From positions 26,772,750 through 26,836,749 of the forward strand of contig CM033719.1 of NCBI GenBank assembly GCA_019671005.1: a DNA stretch of 64,000 nucleotides, read 5' to 3'. Numbering within the stretch: position 1 is the stretch's first letter; every line of letters begins with the position of its first letter. The notes beneath the pieces are model-generated. The model did not search any database. It saw nothing but the letters and a program-made list of their open reading frames with translations, and had not been told where the DNA came from. Both the position numbers and the translations under genes were made by a program. Origin of the DNA: Hibiscus mutabilis (Eukaryota > Streptophyta > Magnoliopsida > Malvales > Malvaceae). Shown here one piece after another: positions 46,142 to 57,796 of this stretch.

Positions 46142-48833
46142 ATGAGCAACAACAGATTTATGACGATTGTCCATTACAATGGACAAATGGTGAAAACTAA
46201 TGTTGGGGTTGTATTTGAATCTGAAAGCATTACGAGGATTAAATTTGAAAAGGAAATCATGATTCGATAAATGAAAGAGAATATATCCGAGAAAATTAGA
46301 GTTGAGATTCATCGTTTGCGGCACCGATGGCTAACATGTCACAATCCAGTCAGATATTCTGCAATCACTCTCCAAGATAATACTGATGTTGGGATAATGA
46401 TTGCAGAGCATGAATCTATAAAGATTCAAAATATCGAGTTGTTTGCTGAGGTGCGTGATGTTCTCGACCCATCCAGAAACGTAGTTGGAGAATCTGCTCA
46501 AATGTGTTTCGGTAATGAGATTGATATATCGGAGGTAGTTTTGTTGCAATGTTGGCAAGTGGGACATCGAGTGTATTTCATCCAGCTAGGCCTTCGACAT
46601 ATGCATCATCATACATGCCGACTGTTGATGCTGATATAGAAAACCTACAAGGTCGATGAGGAGAAACACTTGAGGATTCCAGCGAATATGAAGATATTGG
46701 AGATCCCGATATATTCCCTGATGACATTGGTGATGCCCTTGTTTTTGGTATTAGAGAATTTGTTTCTACTGGGGACGACATTACATGGTATGAACCTTTT
46801 GCTCACATGAGCTTAGTAGATTTTGATACGATAATGGTGCCTTAATTCCCGAATATGCTCCAATTAACTTTGAGTCATCATGGCGAATTATTAATTGGGC
46901 TTCAATTTAATGAAAAGAATGAAGCTACATTAGCAGTTAAAGAGTATAACATCAAGAAGCATGTGGACAACATTGTTGTAGAATTCAGCTAGAGGACTTT
47001 TTTTGCCAAGTGTGTGAAATATGAACAAGAGTGCAATGGGAAGATTCGAGTGTCGAAGATTCAAAGGAAAAATGCTTGGGAGGTCACAAAGTACAATGAC
47101 GATCATATATGTTTACAAACTTTCATCGACCATGACCACCACAAATTGGACTCGAATGTAATAAGCCATCACATTATGAAGTTGGTTGAAGCAAATTCAA
47201 GGGTTCCTGTTTCAGTAATTCAGGCAACCATTGCGCTATCAGATAAAATACAAAAATGAGTGGCAAGGGATAAGGCAATGCAGTCATTGTATGTGATTAC
47301 GATAAGTCATACAATGAGCTACCGACTTTAATACTAGCAATGACATATTTTATCCCAGGCACCATAGCGAGGTATCAAACCACAAATGCATTGAAGGCTT
47401 TTCATTGAAAGCTTTTCATAGAAGGCCAACTTGTTGAAGGGCATAAATTTTTCCATCGACTTTTCTCGGCATTTAAGCCATGCATTGAAGGCTTTTCATA
47501 TTACAAACATATGGTCCAAGTCGATGGTATGTGGTTGTACGAGAGATACTCTCATGTATTGTTGGTTGCCGTTGCGCAAGATGGTGAGAACAATGTTCCC
47601 CGATTGTATTTGTAATTGTTGAGCAGGAGACGGCGGAAGCTTGGAATTTCTTTTTGAGCAATTTATGTGAGCATGTCGTTCTAGAAGATATGGTCTGAAT
47701 TATATCCAATAAAGGGTCAAGTATCAAATCAGCAATAAGTCGTTTGACACCTTCGTACTGGTAAGAATAGTTCAAAAATCAATACATTTGCAATGAGATT
47801 TTAAGCATGGGTAAGTATCAATTTTTCAAACTCCATTATATATGAATATCAATTTATGTGTTTTGATTTTTCTTGATACTAACAACGTATATGACACATG
47901 ATATCTACTATTGTGGCAAGATTTTGAGAGAAAGATAGACAATTTAATAAAGTACGATGAGCATATTTGGAGTTGAGAAAACAATATTTAGAGGGAAAGA
48001 TGGGCTCAATCGTATGATGAAGGTGGTAGACGATACGGGCAAATGACAACCAACCTTGTGGAGTGCATAAATGGAGTACTAAAATGATCATGTCATCTCC
48101 CAATAGCAAGCTTGGTGAAAGAGACGTACTACAGGTTGGCTAAAGTTTGGACTGTTAAAGGGAAGCAAATCGAGTCCTTAATAAATAGGGGACAACATTG
48201 GGCTCATGAGCTTGTGACAAAAATGCAAGATAATGTGAAGAATGCAACGTCGATGAATGTTCACGGGTTCGACCGAATAAATCAGACTTTTGATTTTGTT
48301 AGTGGTTCTAGACGCAACAACGAAGTAGGGCACTCAAATGTATTTCAAGTCAATTTCGGACGTAGGTGGTGTAACTGTGATGAGTTCCAGGCATGGCGAT
48401 ATCCATGTGCTCATGCAGTTGCAGCATGTATGTCTGTAGGGGTTGACCCGTACACCTATGTTGATGAATGCTTCAATCTCCACAGGATGGCCAATATTTA
48501 CAAAAGTGAGTTCTCACCAATCGCGAATTCAAAGTACTGGTCGTTAGTGGAGCATGACAAATGGTTATCGGATCCTAGATTTTGTAGAACTCTAACTGGC
48601 CGACCTAGATTGACCGCATCTATACCAATATGGATCTTCATCATAGAGAGATGGGACATCAAAAGAGATGTACCATATGTAGGGCTGAAGGACATTCAGG
48701 ATCAAACTGTCCAAATAAACCAAGATTCATGCCTATGCTTTAGTGATTTCTGTTTGTATTCGAAAATATTATACTTTGCGTCAGTGATTTCTGTTTGTAT
48801 TAGAAAATATTCTACTTTGCATTAGTATTAATT
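46142..48833 (+). pseudogene. MULE2 transposase, broken
   Basis: Begins MSNNRFMTIVHYNGQMVKTN at 46142 (PB1-like MULE N-terminus). A TAA at about 46269 interrupts IMIR/MKENISEKI. Further pieces are a MuDR-type zinc region (YEQECNGKIRVSKIQRKNAW, 47014-47259), the catalytic MULE domain (about 47440-47600, QVDGMWLYERYSHVLLVAVA in a shifted frame), and a 237-codon C-terminal block (48112-48825) with an intact SWIM finger CNCDEFQAWRYPCAH (about 48370-48415). A CCHC knuckle (CTICRAEGHSGSNC, 48668-48709) is present in another frame. At least five stops or shifts, so inactive. This copy keeps the C-terminal half that MULE1 lost. Confidence 0.85.
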
Positions 48834-49365
48834 AGTTATTTATAATTTTATGTTTTTACTACTATCATATTGCTTAATTCTAATTTAATAATTATGGACC
48901 AAATTGCTGAGTATTCAAAGTTCAAGGCATATTTGTAAATTTCTAAATATTTCAAGGACCAACAAAATTTTGCATTTTATTAGTAGGAAATATTTTTAAT
49001 TTCATGTCCATTACAAAACTTGAACTTCAAAAAAGCGGCGACTGAATCGGAGTTCAATTGAAAAAGTTATGAGATAGTGACCAAAACATAAAAAATAGAT
49101 TAAGTGAATAAGAGTTTAATTGAAAAATTCAATAATTTAGATAACTCAATTCTCAATCTTAGCATGAACATTTAAGCCATTTCTAATTTTTAATTTTTAT
49201 CATTAAGTTACTTCGTTACTAATTAATGAGTTCAAACAATCGAATTTGAAAAGCGATTCACTCATTAATAAAGATAATTAGATTAGGTGAATAATAAAAA
49301 ATAGTGGAAAATAAAAAATAATAAAATTCAAGCTCAATCAAATGTATTACACAAAAGACAGAAAA

Positions 49366-51254
49366 TCATTTATTATATAATTTTTGCCCATGACGGGGTG
49401 TGATCGAATAATAATACCGCGTCAGTCGTCGAGCATGTTGTGGCCTCTGTGCTGTCTCGGGATCCTCTTTAGCATCCTCAGTGTTTCTCACCTCCTCAAT
49501 CACCGAGGGCATAGGAGGCGGTGTTGTAAACAAATCCATGTAACCGTTTTGCCCTCCTATACTCTCTGGTGAATTCAGGAAATTTTGCATTTCCTGAAAA
49601 TTCATGTTCTCTCCAAAGTTCGAGTAACTAGTGAATGTGACGGATAAAACTTGGGTCTGTATAATCCAGCATCGCCAAACCCTAGATTATCTGAGGAGCT
49701 TGAGCCTACTTCTGGTTGTACACCCGCTTTTGGTTGTACCCATATAACTGTCAGCGTTACTGTTTTTACCTCACATGTGGTTGACCAACCTTCGAGGTTT
49801 CTACTCCAAACGTTTATTCTCTCAGATACGTCCATTGTAGTCTTTGATGATTGACCTTTGCCACCATATTTTTTCTTATACTTTCGGCATTCTTTCCGCC
49901 CTTCTAGAGTAGTTAAGTACGACTTTCCATTACTACGATAGTAGATCATGTATTCTGAACTCTCAAAATCAAAATTATCAGCTTGTATTGGACTGTGATA
50001 CGGAAACGATAAAGCTTTTTCATTCCACAAAGTAATGTAATCGGCATATAGGCTTTCCAATCCACATCTGGCCTACCGCTTCCATCGTAGTCGTGGAGAA
50101 AATAATAATCGAATGGAATACGCAGAATGGGCTACTGAAAGCCAAATTGCCTCCAGCACCCTATCTCCAAAGTGGAACTCGACAGTAGAAAATTAGATCA
50201 GCGGTGTAACACTACACCATAAAGCAGAATCTTTCGTTAAATAATCTGATAAAACTATATGGTTATCGTTATACGGTATCCAAATAAATTTTAAAAAAAA
50301 TATGATTATTATAATAATAATCTCACTAAAATGTAAATAATACATTTAACCAAATAAACTTTTCATTCAAATACATGATCTTGACAATAAGAATCAATCT
50401 AAGATCTACATACTCTGACATTGTTGTGTGCCAATCTCGTCTCATGTTTTTCCTCGCACCATCTGCATACAAATCACAATAATATTTTTAAAATAAGTAA
50501 ATTTAATTTAAACATTCAACTCAAAATCAGGATATTTACCTTGCAACAAGAGGAAACTGTATATGTGTTTGAGTAATCGGTGTAAAAAAGGAAAGTCGCT
50601 GCTAAGCCCACGCTTGCAATAACAACAGACATCTACCAATACTGCTTACCTTCTTACCCTTTTTCTAGTATAGCGCCCTTGCACAACTCACGATACAAGC
50701 ACGCTAATATGGTCGATCCCCAACTATATTGACAGCTAGCTTCCCAAGGAGTATCCGTAGATATTGTAATGAACCAGATTGCCAGATTTATCTGGCATCA
50801 GTATCCCTCCAATCATCTGTATAATATATGCTCGACTTACCTTATAAACCTCATCAACCGTACTATACGGGTTGAGTCCAAATTCACTTTCCAACCAACT
50901 CAATTTGACACGAATCCCTTTCACATTAGTTCCATGTGGCACATTCCCAAGGTACTTTTCGCAAATTTTAGCAGTTGAACCCTCATTACGCTCAATCAAT
51001 GGCTTCCAGTTTACCGGGACCCCGATAAGATAAACCACGTCTTCTAGCGTGATCATGCATTCTCTACAAGGCATATAAAATGTATGAGTTTCGGGTCTCC
51101 AACGCTCAATTAGAGCGGTAATAAACCCTGTAACCAACTTGTAGCCACAAAGGAATGTCGCATGATAAAATCCCGCCATATGCAAGAAATACAAGATTCT
51201 ATTATCTAGGGGAGTTTCTACCATGATCCGATGATGGTTAAATGTATTCTCCAT
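49366..51254 (-). pseudogene. MULE2 plant mobile domain (MAIN-like) gene
   Basis: The first exon-like block (51254-50736) has an uninterrupted frame: MENTFNHHRIMVETPLDNRI, ALIERWRPETHTFYMPCREC, ITLEDVVYLIGVPVNWKPLI, GIRVKLSWLESEF and GGILMPDKSGNL, the same blocks as MULE1. Introns and decayed middle exons follow (50735-50061). The C-terminal blocks 50060-49602 and 49605-49366 include a low-complexity tail. I could not join the exons across 50060-50740 without stops, so I call it a probable pseudogene. PMD proteins of the host (MAIN/MAIL1) act in transposon silencing and growth; the role of the MULE-borne copies is not known. Confidence 0.7.
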
Positions 51255-51559
51255 ATCCTGTAATTAACGCATTATTTAACACATAATTATGAACAAAAAT
51301 ACAGAAATGACTGATTTCGTAATAAATAAATTATTAAAAAAATTGTACCATCTCATCAATCTTAAGACTAGTAATGTGTCGATCCTGTAAATGCAACAGA
51401 GGAGCTTGCTCAACCATCCTACATGACAAGTAAGAAAATATTAGTAACCCGAGACTAAATCTACTATGTTAAAAAAATAATAATAATCAAATAAAAAATA
51501 ACCCGGGACAATTCTTTACTCAATTTTCACACAAAAATCTTCTTCTTCTTCTTTACTCA

Positions 51560-52420
51560 ATTTTTACACAAAATTTCTTCTACAATTTTTTTCACCTTCA
51601 ACCACCTATTTAACACAAAAATATTCAAAATATTAAACTTATATTAATCATCATCAGCACTAAGTTAACAAATACAAATCGAATTTTCGTACTAAATTTT
51701 AAAAAAGTAATATTAAACTACAACATACAATTAAAAAAATTAAAATTATTAATGTTACTAAATTAAAAAATTAAACACACATCTAATATACTTACAATAT
51801 TTCTCCAAATCTTCTTCTTCTTCTTTACTCTATCTTTTTCTCAAAAATTTTCTTCAACAATATTTCTCAACTTCAACCTTCAACCCCCGTTTAACACAAA
51901 AATATTCAAAACATAAAACTTATATTAATCATCATCAACACTAAGTGAAAAAATATAAATCAAAATTTTTTACTAAATTTTAAAAAAATAATATTAAACT
52001 ACAACATATAATTAAAAAAATTAAAATTAAAATTATTAATATTACTAAATTAAAAAATTAAATACACATCTCATATACTTACAATATTTCTCCAAATCTT
52101 CTTCTTCTTTACTCTATCTTCTTCTTAAAAATTTTCTTCAACAATATTTCTCACCTTCAACCCCTATTTAACACAAAAATAATCAAAATATTAAACTTAT
52201 ATTAATCATCATCAACACTAAGTTAAAAAATATAAATCGAATTTTCGTACTAAATTTAAAAAAAATATTAAACTACAACATACAAGTAAAAAATTAAATA
52301 CACATCTCATATATTTACAATATTTCTCCAAATCTTTTTCTTTTTTACTCTATATTCTTCTCAAAAAATTTCTTCAACAATATTTCTCACCTTCAAGCCT
52401 ATTTAACACACCAAAATTAA
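51560..52420. repeat. Tandem repeat upstream of the MULE2 PMD gene
   Basis: Three to four units of about 240-285 bases. The landmark TTTCTTCAACAATATTTCTC and the following TTAACACAAAAATA recur near 51575, 51849, 52132 and 52369. Units differ by small deletions. AT-rich, non-coding. Confidence 0.8.
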
Positions 52421-52857
52421 ATCTCAACCATTCAATCCATCAACCCACCCTCCAATCATAAAACTCGTCCTTCCCTAAGCTTTTCCCCTCAAAATATGCC
52501 ACCCTATCTGCCCTGGTGCCATGCGTGCAAGTGTCCATGCATGCAAAGCTACCAACCACTGCAACGTGTCAACCGAGCATGCTGAAGACGGAATCAGCTG
52601 GCTCTGCCTATGAACAGTGTCAAGGACACTGCATGCTCGCCACGTGGACGACTCTCCACAATTAAGAGGCTATTTGAAAATGGTACCAGTAGGATTTAAT
52701 TTTGATTTTTTTATTCAAATAATTCAAAATACTGTTCATAGACGGAATCATCTGATGTCACCTTCAAAATCATTGTAGAAAGTGCAATATTTTGAGAAAT
52801 AATTTGAGTTCTACCATATTTTAGAAAAAATAGAAAATAATATTTTAGTAAATCTTC

Positions 52858-53788
52858 CCTTTTTTAGTCGTTTTCTCATATTTCCATCTTTCCCCTTATC
52901 TTTTTAAATCTTATTTTATTTTATTTTGAGATATATTACTTTATTTTGTTTAATTTAGTCTTCCTTTTCCGAGTAAAAAATGATGTACGATTCTATCGAC
53001 ATGTTTTTTCTTTTATTTTTTTCTTAGGATTATATTTAACATTACTTCTTCAAATCAGTGACGGATCTATAAATTTAAGAATGAGTTCTAATATATTGTT
53101 TTCCCAAATGGGCATGCATATATATTTTTTCATCTTTACACATTAAATTAAATTTAAGAAAGAAAAATTAACATTAAATTAAACTTATTTTCTAAAAGTG
53201 GAGATGCAATTGCTCACCTAGGACACTGCGTACATTCGCCACTGCTCCAAATAATGTTTAAAACCCTAACACAAAATCATCTCCAACAAACATCCACCAC
53301 TTTGAAGAAATACAGCAGGTCTGCTATTTATGTTGTATTTATTTGATATCCTGGTCTGTTAAATATTCGAATACAATAAGTCCATTTTTTAAATTAGGAT
53401 TCTTAACTATCCACAAAACAAACTTTGAAGTATTCGTATTCAACACATATTCGGATATAGATATAGAGATGGCCTCCAGAAATCCTCTAAATACATAAAA
53501 GAATTTAAAAAGTTGAACACATCAGATTCAACACACACTTGAGTCATAACATAAGCCTACATGCTAAAAAAAATTAAAAACATCTATAAACAGAACAAAA
53601 CATGCATTTACCTTCGACAATCCCTTTCCACCCCTGATTTTTTTTTCTTTCTATGTAAAAAAAGATTTACACAGCAGATAAAGCAGTTGAATTCTGGTTC
53701 CAGTACGGTTGGCACATACAACTCGAGTAACAACTGCAACAATCGATACAAAATCTCCATGCATTGTCTTTATGTGGCAGCTCTCCTT
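52858..53788. other. Intergenic after MULE2
   Basis: AT-rich. 53040-53240 resembles a degenerate dispersed repeat ('cagtgacggatctataaattt'). No gene seen. Confidence 0.5.
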
Positions 53789-55600
53789 TTAAGTAGTCGC
53801 AGCTTGCATCTTTACCATGGCGTCGGCATGCTTCTGTCCGGTAAGATGAAATTGGAAGACCTTTTGACTATTGCATACAACGTTGCAGATAGTAACGGAA
53901 GGGGCAGCTGCTCCACCTTCCATAACTTTCCGTTTCTTAGTCTCCAAATCCTCTTTTGATGCTTCGGGCTATGCAGCCACCGGGAGTTGTGCATTAATAG
54001 CACCGTAGCTACTATTTGCTGTTGGGTTCTCTACTGGTTTAATCACTAGATTTGTTGCAGCTGGTGTACCCATGGAAGGATCACGGATTCCATTCTTTGA
54101 TTTTTCTAAATTCTCCAGGTTCTTTAGGTGCTTTTTCCCAGACAAGTGTTGTGCATAGGCATCGTTGCGTTACAATTAATTTGGCAGACATCGCACCACG
54201 AAGATTGAACGATCTTTGTTGTCTTCTTGCCTTTATTCCAAAAGTGATATGGTCCGATGCTATCAACAGAAATTAGTCCAGCCTGCATGATCACATGTAC
54301 ATAAAAGAATCATATTTAAACCGAACTTACAAAGATTACAAACGGATTAACAAAATACGTTTCGGATTGGAAAAAGTTGAGAGAAAGCATTTGCGAGCAG
54401 GCAGCAACAGATTTCCTAGTTTAATAGTTAATCTTATCTGAGCAGCATGTCTCCTCCCAGAAAGATGTTTAGCAAACACTTCAAGGCTGTTACAAGCAAC
54501 GTTGCATATGGCGCACATTCGAACAGAGTTAACAGCTGCCCCGGAATTTAAAAGCTTTTGCTTCTTCCTCTCCAACTCCCAAGCATTCACCGCACAGGAA
54601 GAAGGCCCGGACACCATTGCATTGGAAGATTCCGGGAAAACAGCAATAGTGGAACTAATCTTTTCTTGCAAGTTCCTTCGATGCTTCTTATCCGCAATGT
54701 GTTTATCATAAACATCTTTTGTATTGCATTCAATGCTGCAAACATCACATCGCATGGATTGAACCAGCCCGGTTTGATTTGGTGCGCTTACTACGGTATT
54801 CACCAAGGACGGATTCAACCCATTGTCAGAATTCAAAGCCACTACCGATGACTGCAAACCCCAACATATACTAAGTATAGACAATCTAAATGACTAAAAG
54901 CCATTCATCTACTCATCATCCAATGATTAAACTATGATTAAGTAAAACACAAAACACAAAATTTCATCCATATTGCTCCAACTTTTCATTTTCCTTGAAA
55001 CATCGTCACTAACACCAATGTCGGGCACATTTTCAGATACATCCATATTCGATACTCAAAAACCGAGTCTGAGCAACACCAACATCACTCCTCCCATTAC
55101 AAATTAAAAAAAAAATCTTAACATATGTAATCAACTATAGATATGAATGAAATGAATGACATATTACATGTATATTATATAGAATTCCAGAAAGCGTAAA
55201 TTCTACAACCTATGAATGAAATATGAATGATTAAAGAAAATCATAACAAAACACATTCGAAAAACGAAATCCAAGTACCAAACGAAACACAACAAATTTC
55301 CAATTAAAAAATAAACCCTAATTTCACATCAAAAGAAAGGGCAAGAAAATATAACAGTGGCACCCTATGTAATCGGATCAGACTGTTGAGTGATCCAACT
55401 GTGAGAAGCCCAATTTGGGTCCTCATAAAACTGAGCGTTCACTTGGAATCCAACATGGGTTAAGGAGAACTGGGGCTGTTGGGCATAGGGGTCTGTCCCC
55501 GGAGGGTACAGAGTGAAGGATATGATAATAGAGGGTTGGGGATTGGATTTGAAGATTGTTGCGGTTGTTGCTGCGATTGGTACACTTACTTGAATCTTGG
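53789..55600 (-). pseudogene. C2H2 (U1-like) zinc-finger protein, decayed
   Basis: Read leftward. A Gln/Pro-rich N-terminal segment lies at about 55585-55340, without a clean ATG and with a frame change (YQSQQQPQQSSNPIP, then SLYPPGTDPYAQQPQFSL in another frame). An exon at about 54854-54436 encodes two zf-met fingers, CDVCSIECNTKDVYDKHIAD and CAICNVACNSLEVFAKHLSG. An exon from about 54281 has a third finger, CDVCQINCN, whose second half is out of frame after a small deletion (DAYAQHLSGKKH in the next frame). A fourth, ICNVVCNSQKVFQFHLTGQKH, has lost its first Cys. A TAG interrupts PVAA/PEASKEDLE near 53970. The family binds double-stranded RNA or RNA-protein complexes; the name is not certain. 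Several lesions support pseudogene status. Confidence 0.75.
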
Positions 55601-55841
55601 AAGATTCTTAATAGGCACTATTAGAAGTTGGGCCAATGGCCTCTGTTTTCTATTGAGCCACGAGAAGTAGATTTGTTTGTAGGTGGGCTCAGGAAAATCT
55701 TAATATTTAACAAATCTAAATATTCGACCGAATTGGAATTTATTTTGGTTAAAATAAAAAATTAAAGGTGTTCGTGGTTACAAGACTTCCTTAATCTTCA
55801 AACTTTTTCTTTCAATTAGCGGTGTTGATTTTTGGATTAAG

Positions 55842-56219
55842 ATTCAAAAGATGGAGACTCTTCAAAAGCTGGTGCCAAATGCAAGCAAGGTAAGAGTAGT
55901 AATAAGACTTTGGCATCTTGACTGAGTTCAATTTTAATTCCAGGTTCAAGCAAGTATCAGACCCATGATGATGGGTGGCATGGGAGTTAACCATCAGGTC
56001 TAAGAGTGGGCATAGGGTTGACAATTTGATCCGTCCCCGACAGGTCTCAACCCGAACGAGGCGGGTTTTTATTTTTAAAAGTATGGTTTTAAGGATTTTA
56101 GGGAGAAAATAGTCAAGGTGAGGAGGGTTTAAGTTTAGGGTGAAAATTATCCTACTCGGCACAATCCGATATATTTTATATTATTTATATATATAAATTT
56201 AATATATTTACAAAAATAC

Positions 56220-56253
<34 letters not shown>

Positions 56254-57345
56254 TGTTTTAAGGTTTTTATTTTTTTCCTTTTCATTTGCTTCAACCGTTC
56301 TCCCCTCGCCCCTTTCACTTCTCATTCCTCTCTTCTTTCTTCGTTTCCAACTTTCTACTCTTCTCATTTTATCTCTTTTTCGTTTATTTTCTTCATTTTC
56401 CTTCTTCAAATCTACAATTCCTTTCCTTTGTTTTAATTCTATTTAGATTTTTAACTATTTTTCTCACCCATCTATCATAAAATCTCTCAATTTTTTTCAA
56501 TTTTTTTTTAAATCTACTGTATATTTTCAAAAAATCCACAATTTTTTGTTTGATTTTGTTGTTTGCATGTCATTTATTCCGATTTCTTTGTTTAAAAGAT
56601 AATGGGATGCTTTATTTATATTTATTTTTTCTTAATTTAGAGATTGCTTTTGCTAGTTGTTGCTTAAAATTTGAATAGTCATGTTGTTTGGCTTGAGAGA
56701 AAATACGAGATTGAAAAAAATTTAAAAAATTTGGTATTAATTTGGGTAGGGTCGGGTTTTGATATAAAAAAATGGAGACAGGTTTGGGACGGGTGAAACA
56801 TAAAAAAAAAATTGGAGCAGGTAAGGGCAGGATAAAGCTTTTAAGTCTTATGTTAGGGTCAGGTTGGCAAAAAAACCGGCCCCGCCACGTTACCATCCCT
56901 AAAAGTGCATGGGATTGCTAGACATCAATGCCGTCGCTGCCACATCCATGGTTCGCTATGCTTCCCAATCTGTTCCTCCTCTTTTGCACCTTCCATCCCC
57001 TTCGTGACAGCTGCGCCGCCACCTATGATTCCTCCAAGAGCCGCGGCATCAGCTGAAGTGAATCCAAATGCCAGCTCTAGTGCCCCAGCCCCTTTGCTTG
57101 ACCCGTCTTGGGCTTTCTTAACTCAAGTAATAATATTCATATATACAATATATTCACGTCTGAGTCCAAATAAGATTAATTCAATTAACTAACATTAATG
57201 GTTATTTTTTGGATGCAGTCTATGAACATGAAGCTCTACCATAAGATGGCATGCATTGTATCAGCATCAAGTTAATCAAACAGAGACGGCAAGCAATTGT
57301 TTGCCGTCAAACAACATAAAGGGCGATTGATTCATCTTCGTATAA
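55842..57345 (+). pseudogene. bHLH transcription factor fragment (PIF/UNE10 type), disrupted
   Basis: Four pieces match the second half of a plant bHLH of the UNE10/PIF7-8 type. 55842-55889 encodes the end of helix 1 and loop (METLQKLVPNASK) and stops at a GTAAGAG donor. 55944-56012 follows a TTCCAG acceptor (RPMMMGGMGVN). After an 880-base insertion, 56906-57126 gives MGLLDINAV, then in another frame PPPMIPPRAAA, SSSAPAPLLDPSWAFLTQ. 57219-57345 gives SMNMKLYHKMA and, one frame off, LYQHQVNQTETASNC. The basic region, helix 2 and N-terminus are missing. Two frameshifts plus the insertion make it non-functional. In intact relatives the protein binds G-boxes and phytochrome. Confidence 0.7.
56013..56895. 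mobile_element. Non-autonomous insertion in the bHLH pseudogene
   Basis: About 880 bases between the two bHLH pieces. The ends look inverted (TAGGGTTGACAA on the left; TTACCATCCCTA closes the right), and the flanks AGTGGGCAT and AAAGTGCAT are similar 9-mers. The interior has a (TA)n run at 56223-56252 and C/T-rich sequence. Probably a MITE, with uncertain ends. Confidence 0.55.
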
Positions 57346-57637
57346 TATGAACTTAGATTTGTTTGTCTTATAATTGCATGTTTGTTTGTTTTTTCTCCGT
57401 AAATTAATGAAATATGAAAAGATTAAAGTTATTGTAATATATTTCAAACTAAACAGGAGAAAAACAAAAGTATATAGACTTGAAACTCATGTAAATTGCA
57501 ATATTTGTAAAGAATCCGTACAAGAGAAAAACAAAAACAAAAGCAAAAAAGTGAGGGTATCATGATTCATCCTTTTTAACTTAACCACAAAAGTAACTTC
57601 ATATTACTTACTACTAGTGTCTGGTCAACCTCCTTCA
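57346..57637. other. Short AT-rich spacer
   Basis: No gene, element end or RNA gene seen between the bHLH and RPS2 remnants. Confidence 0.5.
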
Positions 57638-57796
57638 TCATACATCCACCCTCTCAATGTCTTCGAGTATAAGGGTCTTCGAAGGCTTCCCCAACAGATC
57701 AGTATACTCTTGGAAAGGAGACCTCGTGAACCGAGTCTCTTTCCAGAAATCAGGAGTCAAGAAACCATAAGTTTTCAGAAGACATTCAAAGGTGGC
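57638..57796 (-). pseudogene. RPS2: Orphan last exon of 40S ribosomal protein S2 (uS5)
   Basis: 53 codons read leftward after a preserved acceptor [45 protein letters not shown] and [12 protein letters not shown], then TGA at 57638. This is the conserved C-terminus of eukaryotic RPS2 without a single disruption. The rest of the gene would lie to the right, but 57797-58315 has no match to the preceding exon and a retroelement LTR starts at 58316. Either the intron is very long and the gene continues outside the window beyond the element, or this is a truncated copy. I favour the second, but the intact exon and splice site keep the first possible. Confidence 0.8.

Larger units (their letters stand above)
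37708..52857. mobile_element. MULE2: Mutator-like element with nested solo LTRs
   Basis: The left end (about 37708-37985) and the reverse complement of the right end (about 52580-52857) share, in order, GAAGATTTA(C/T)TAAAATATT, TTTTCTATTTTTT, TAAAATAT, CTTTCTAC, TTGATTTTGAAG-like, TCTATGAACA and TTTTCAAATAG. That makes TIRs of roughly 280 bases. Flanking 9-mers TGTTTTTCA and CCTTTTTTA are only weakly alike. Inside are a transposase pseudogene (+, 46142-48833) and a PMD gene (-, 51254-49366) pointing at each other, the same plan as MULE1 but inverted. LTR A inserted at 38326. Without it the element is about 7.8 kb. Confidence 0.8.

Noticed and set aside
56223..56252. (TA)n tract, and a similar one at 58352-58372
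   Set aside because: Ordinary microsatellites, common in plant intergenic DNA.
56905..57192. 95-codon frame as a new small protein
   Set aside because: The second half is the bHLH C-terminal frame read through; the first half is out of frame with the bHLH. The splice donor at 57127 and the following exon explain it better.
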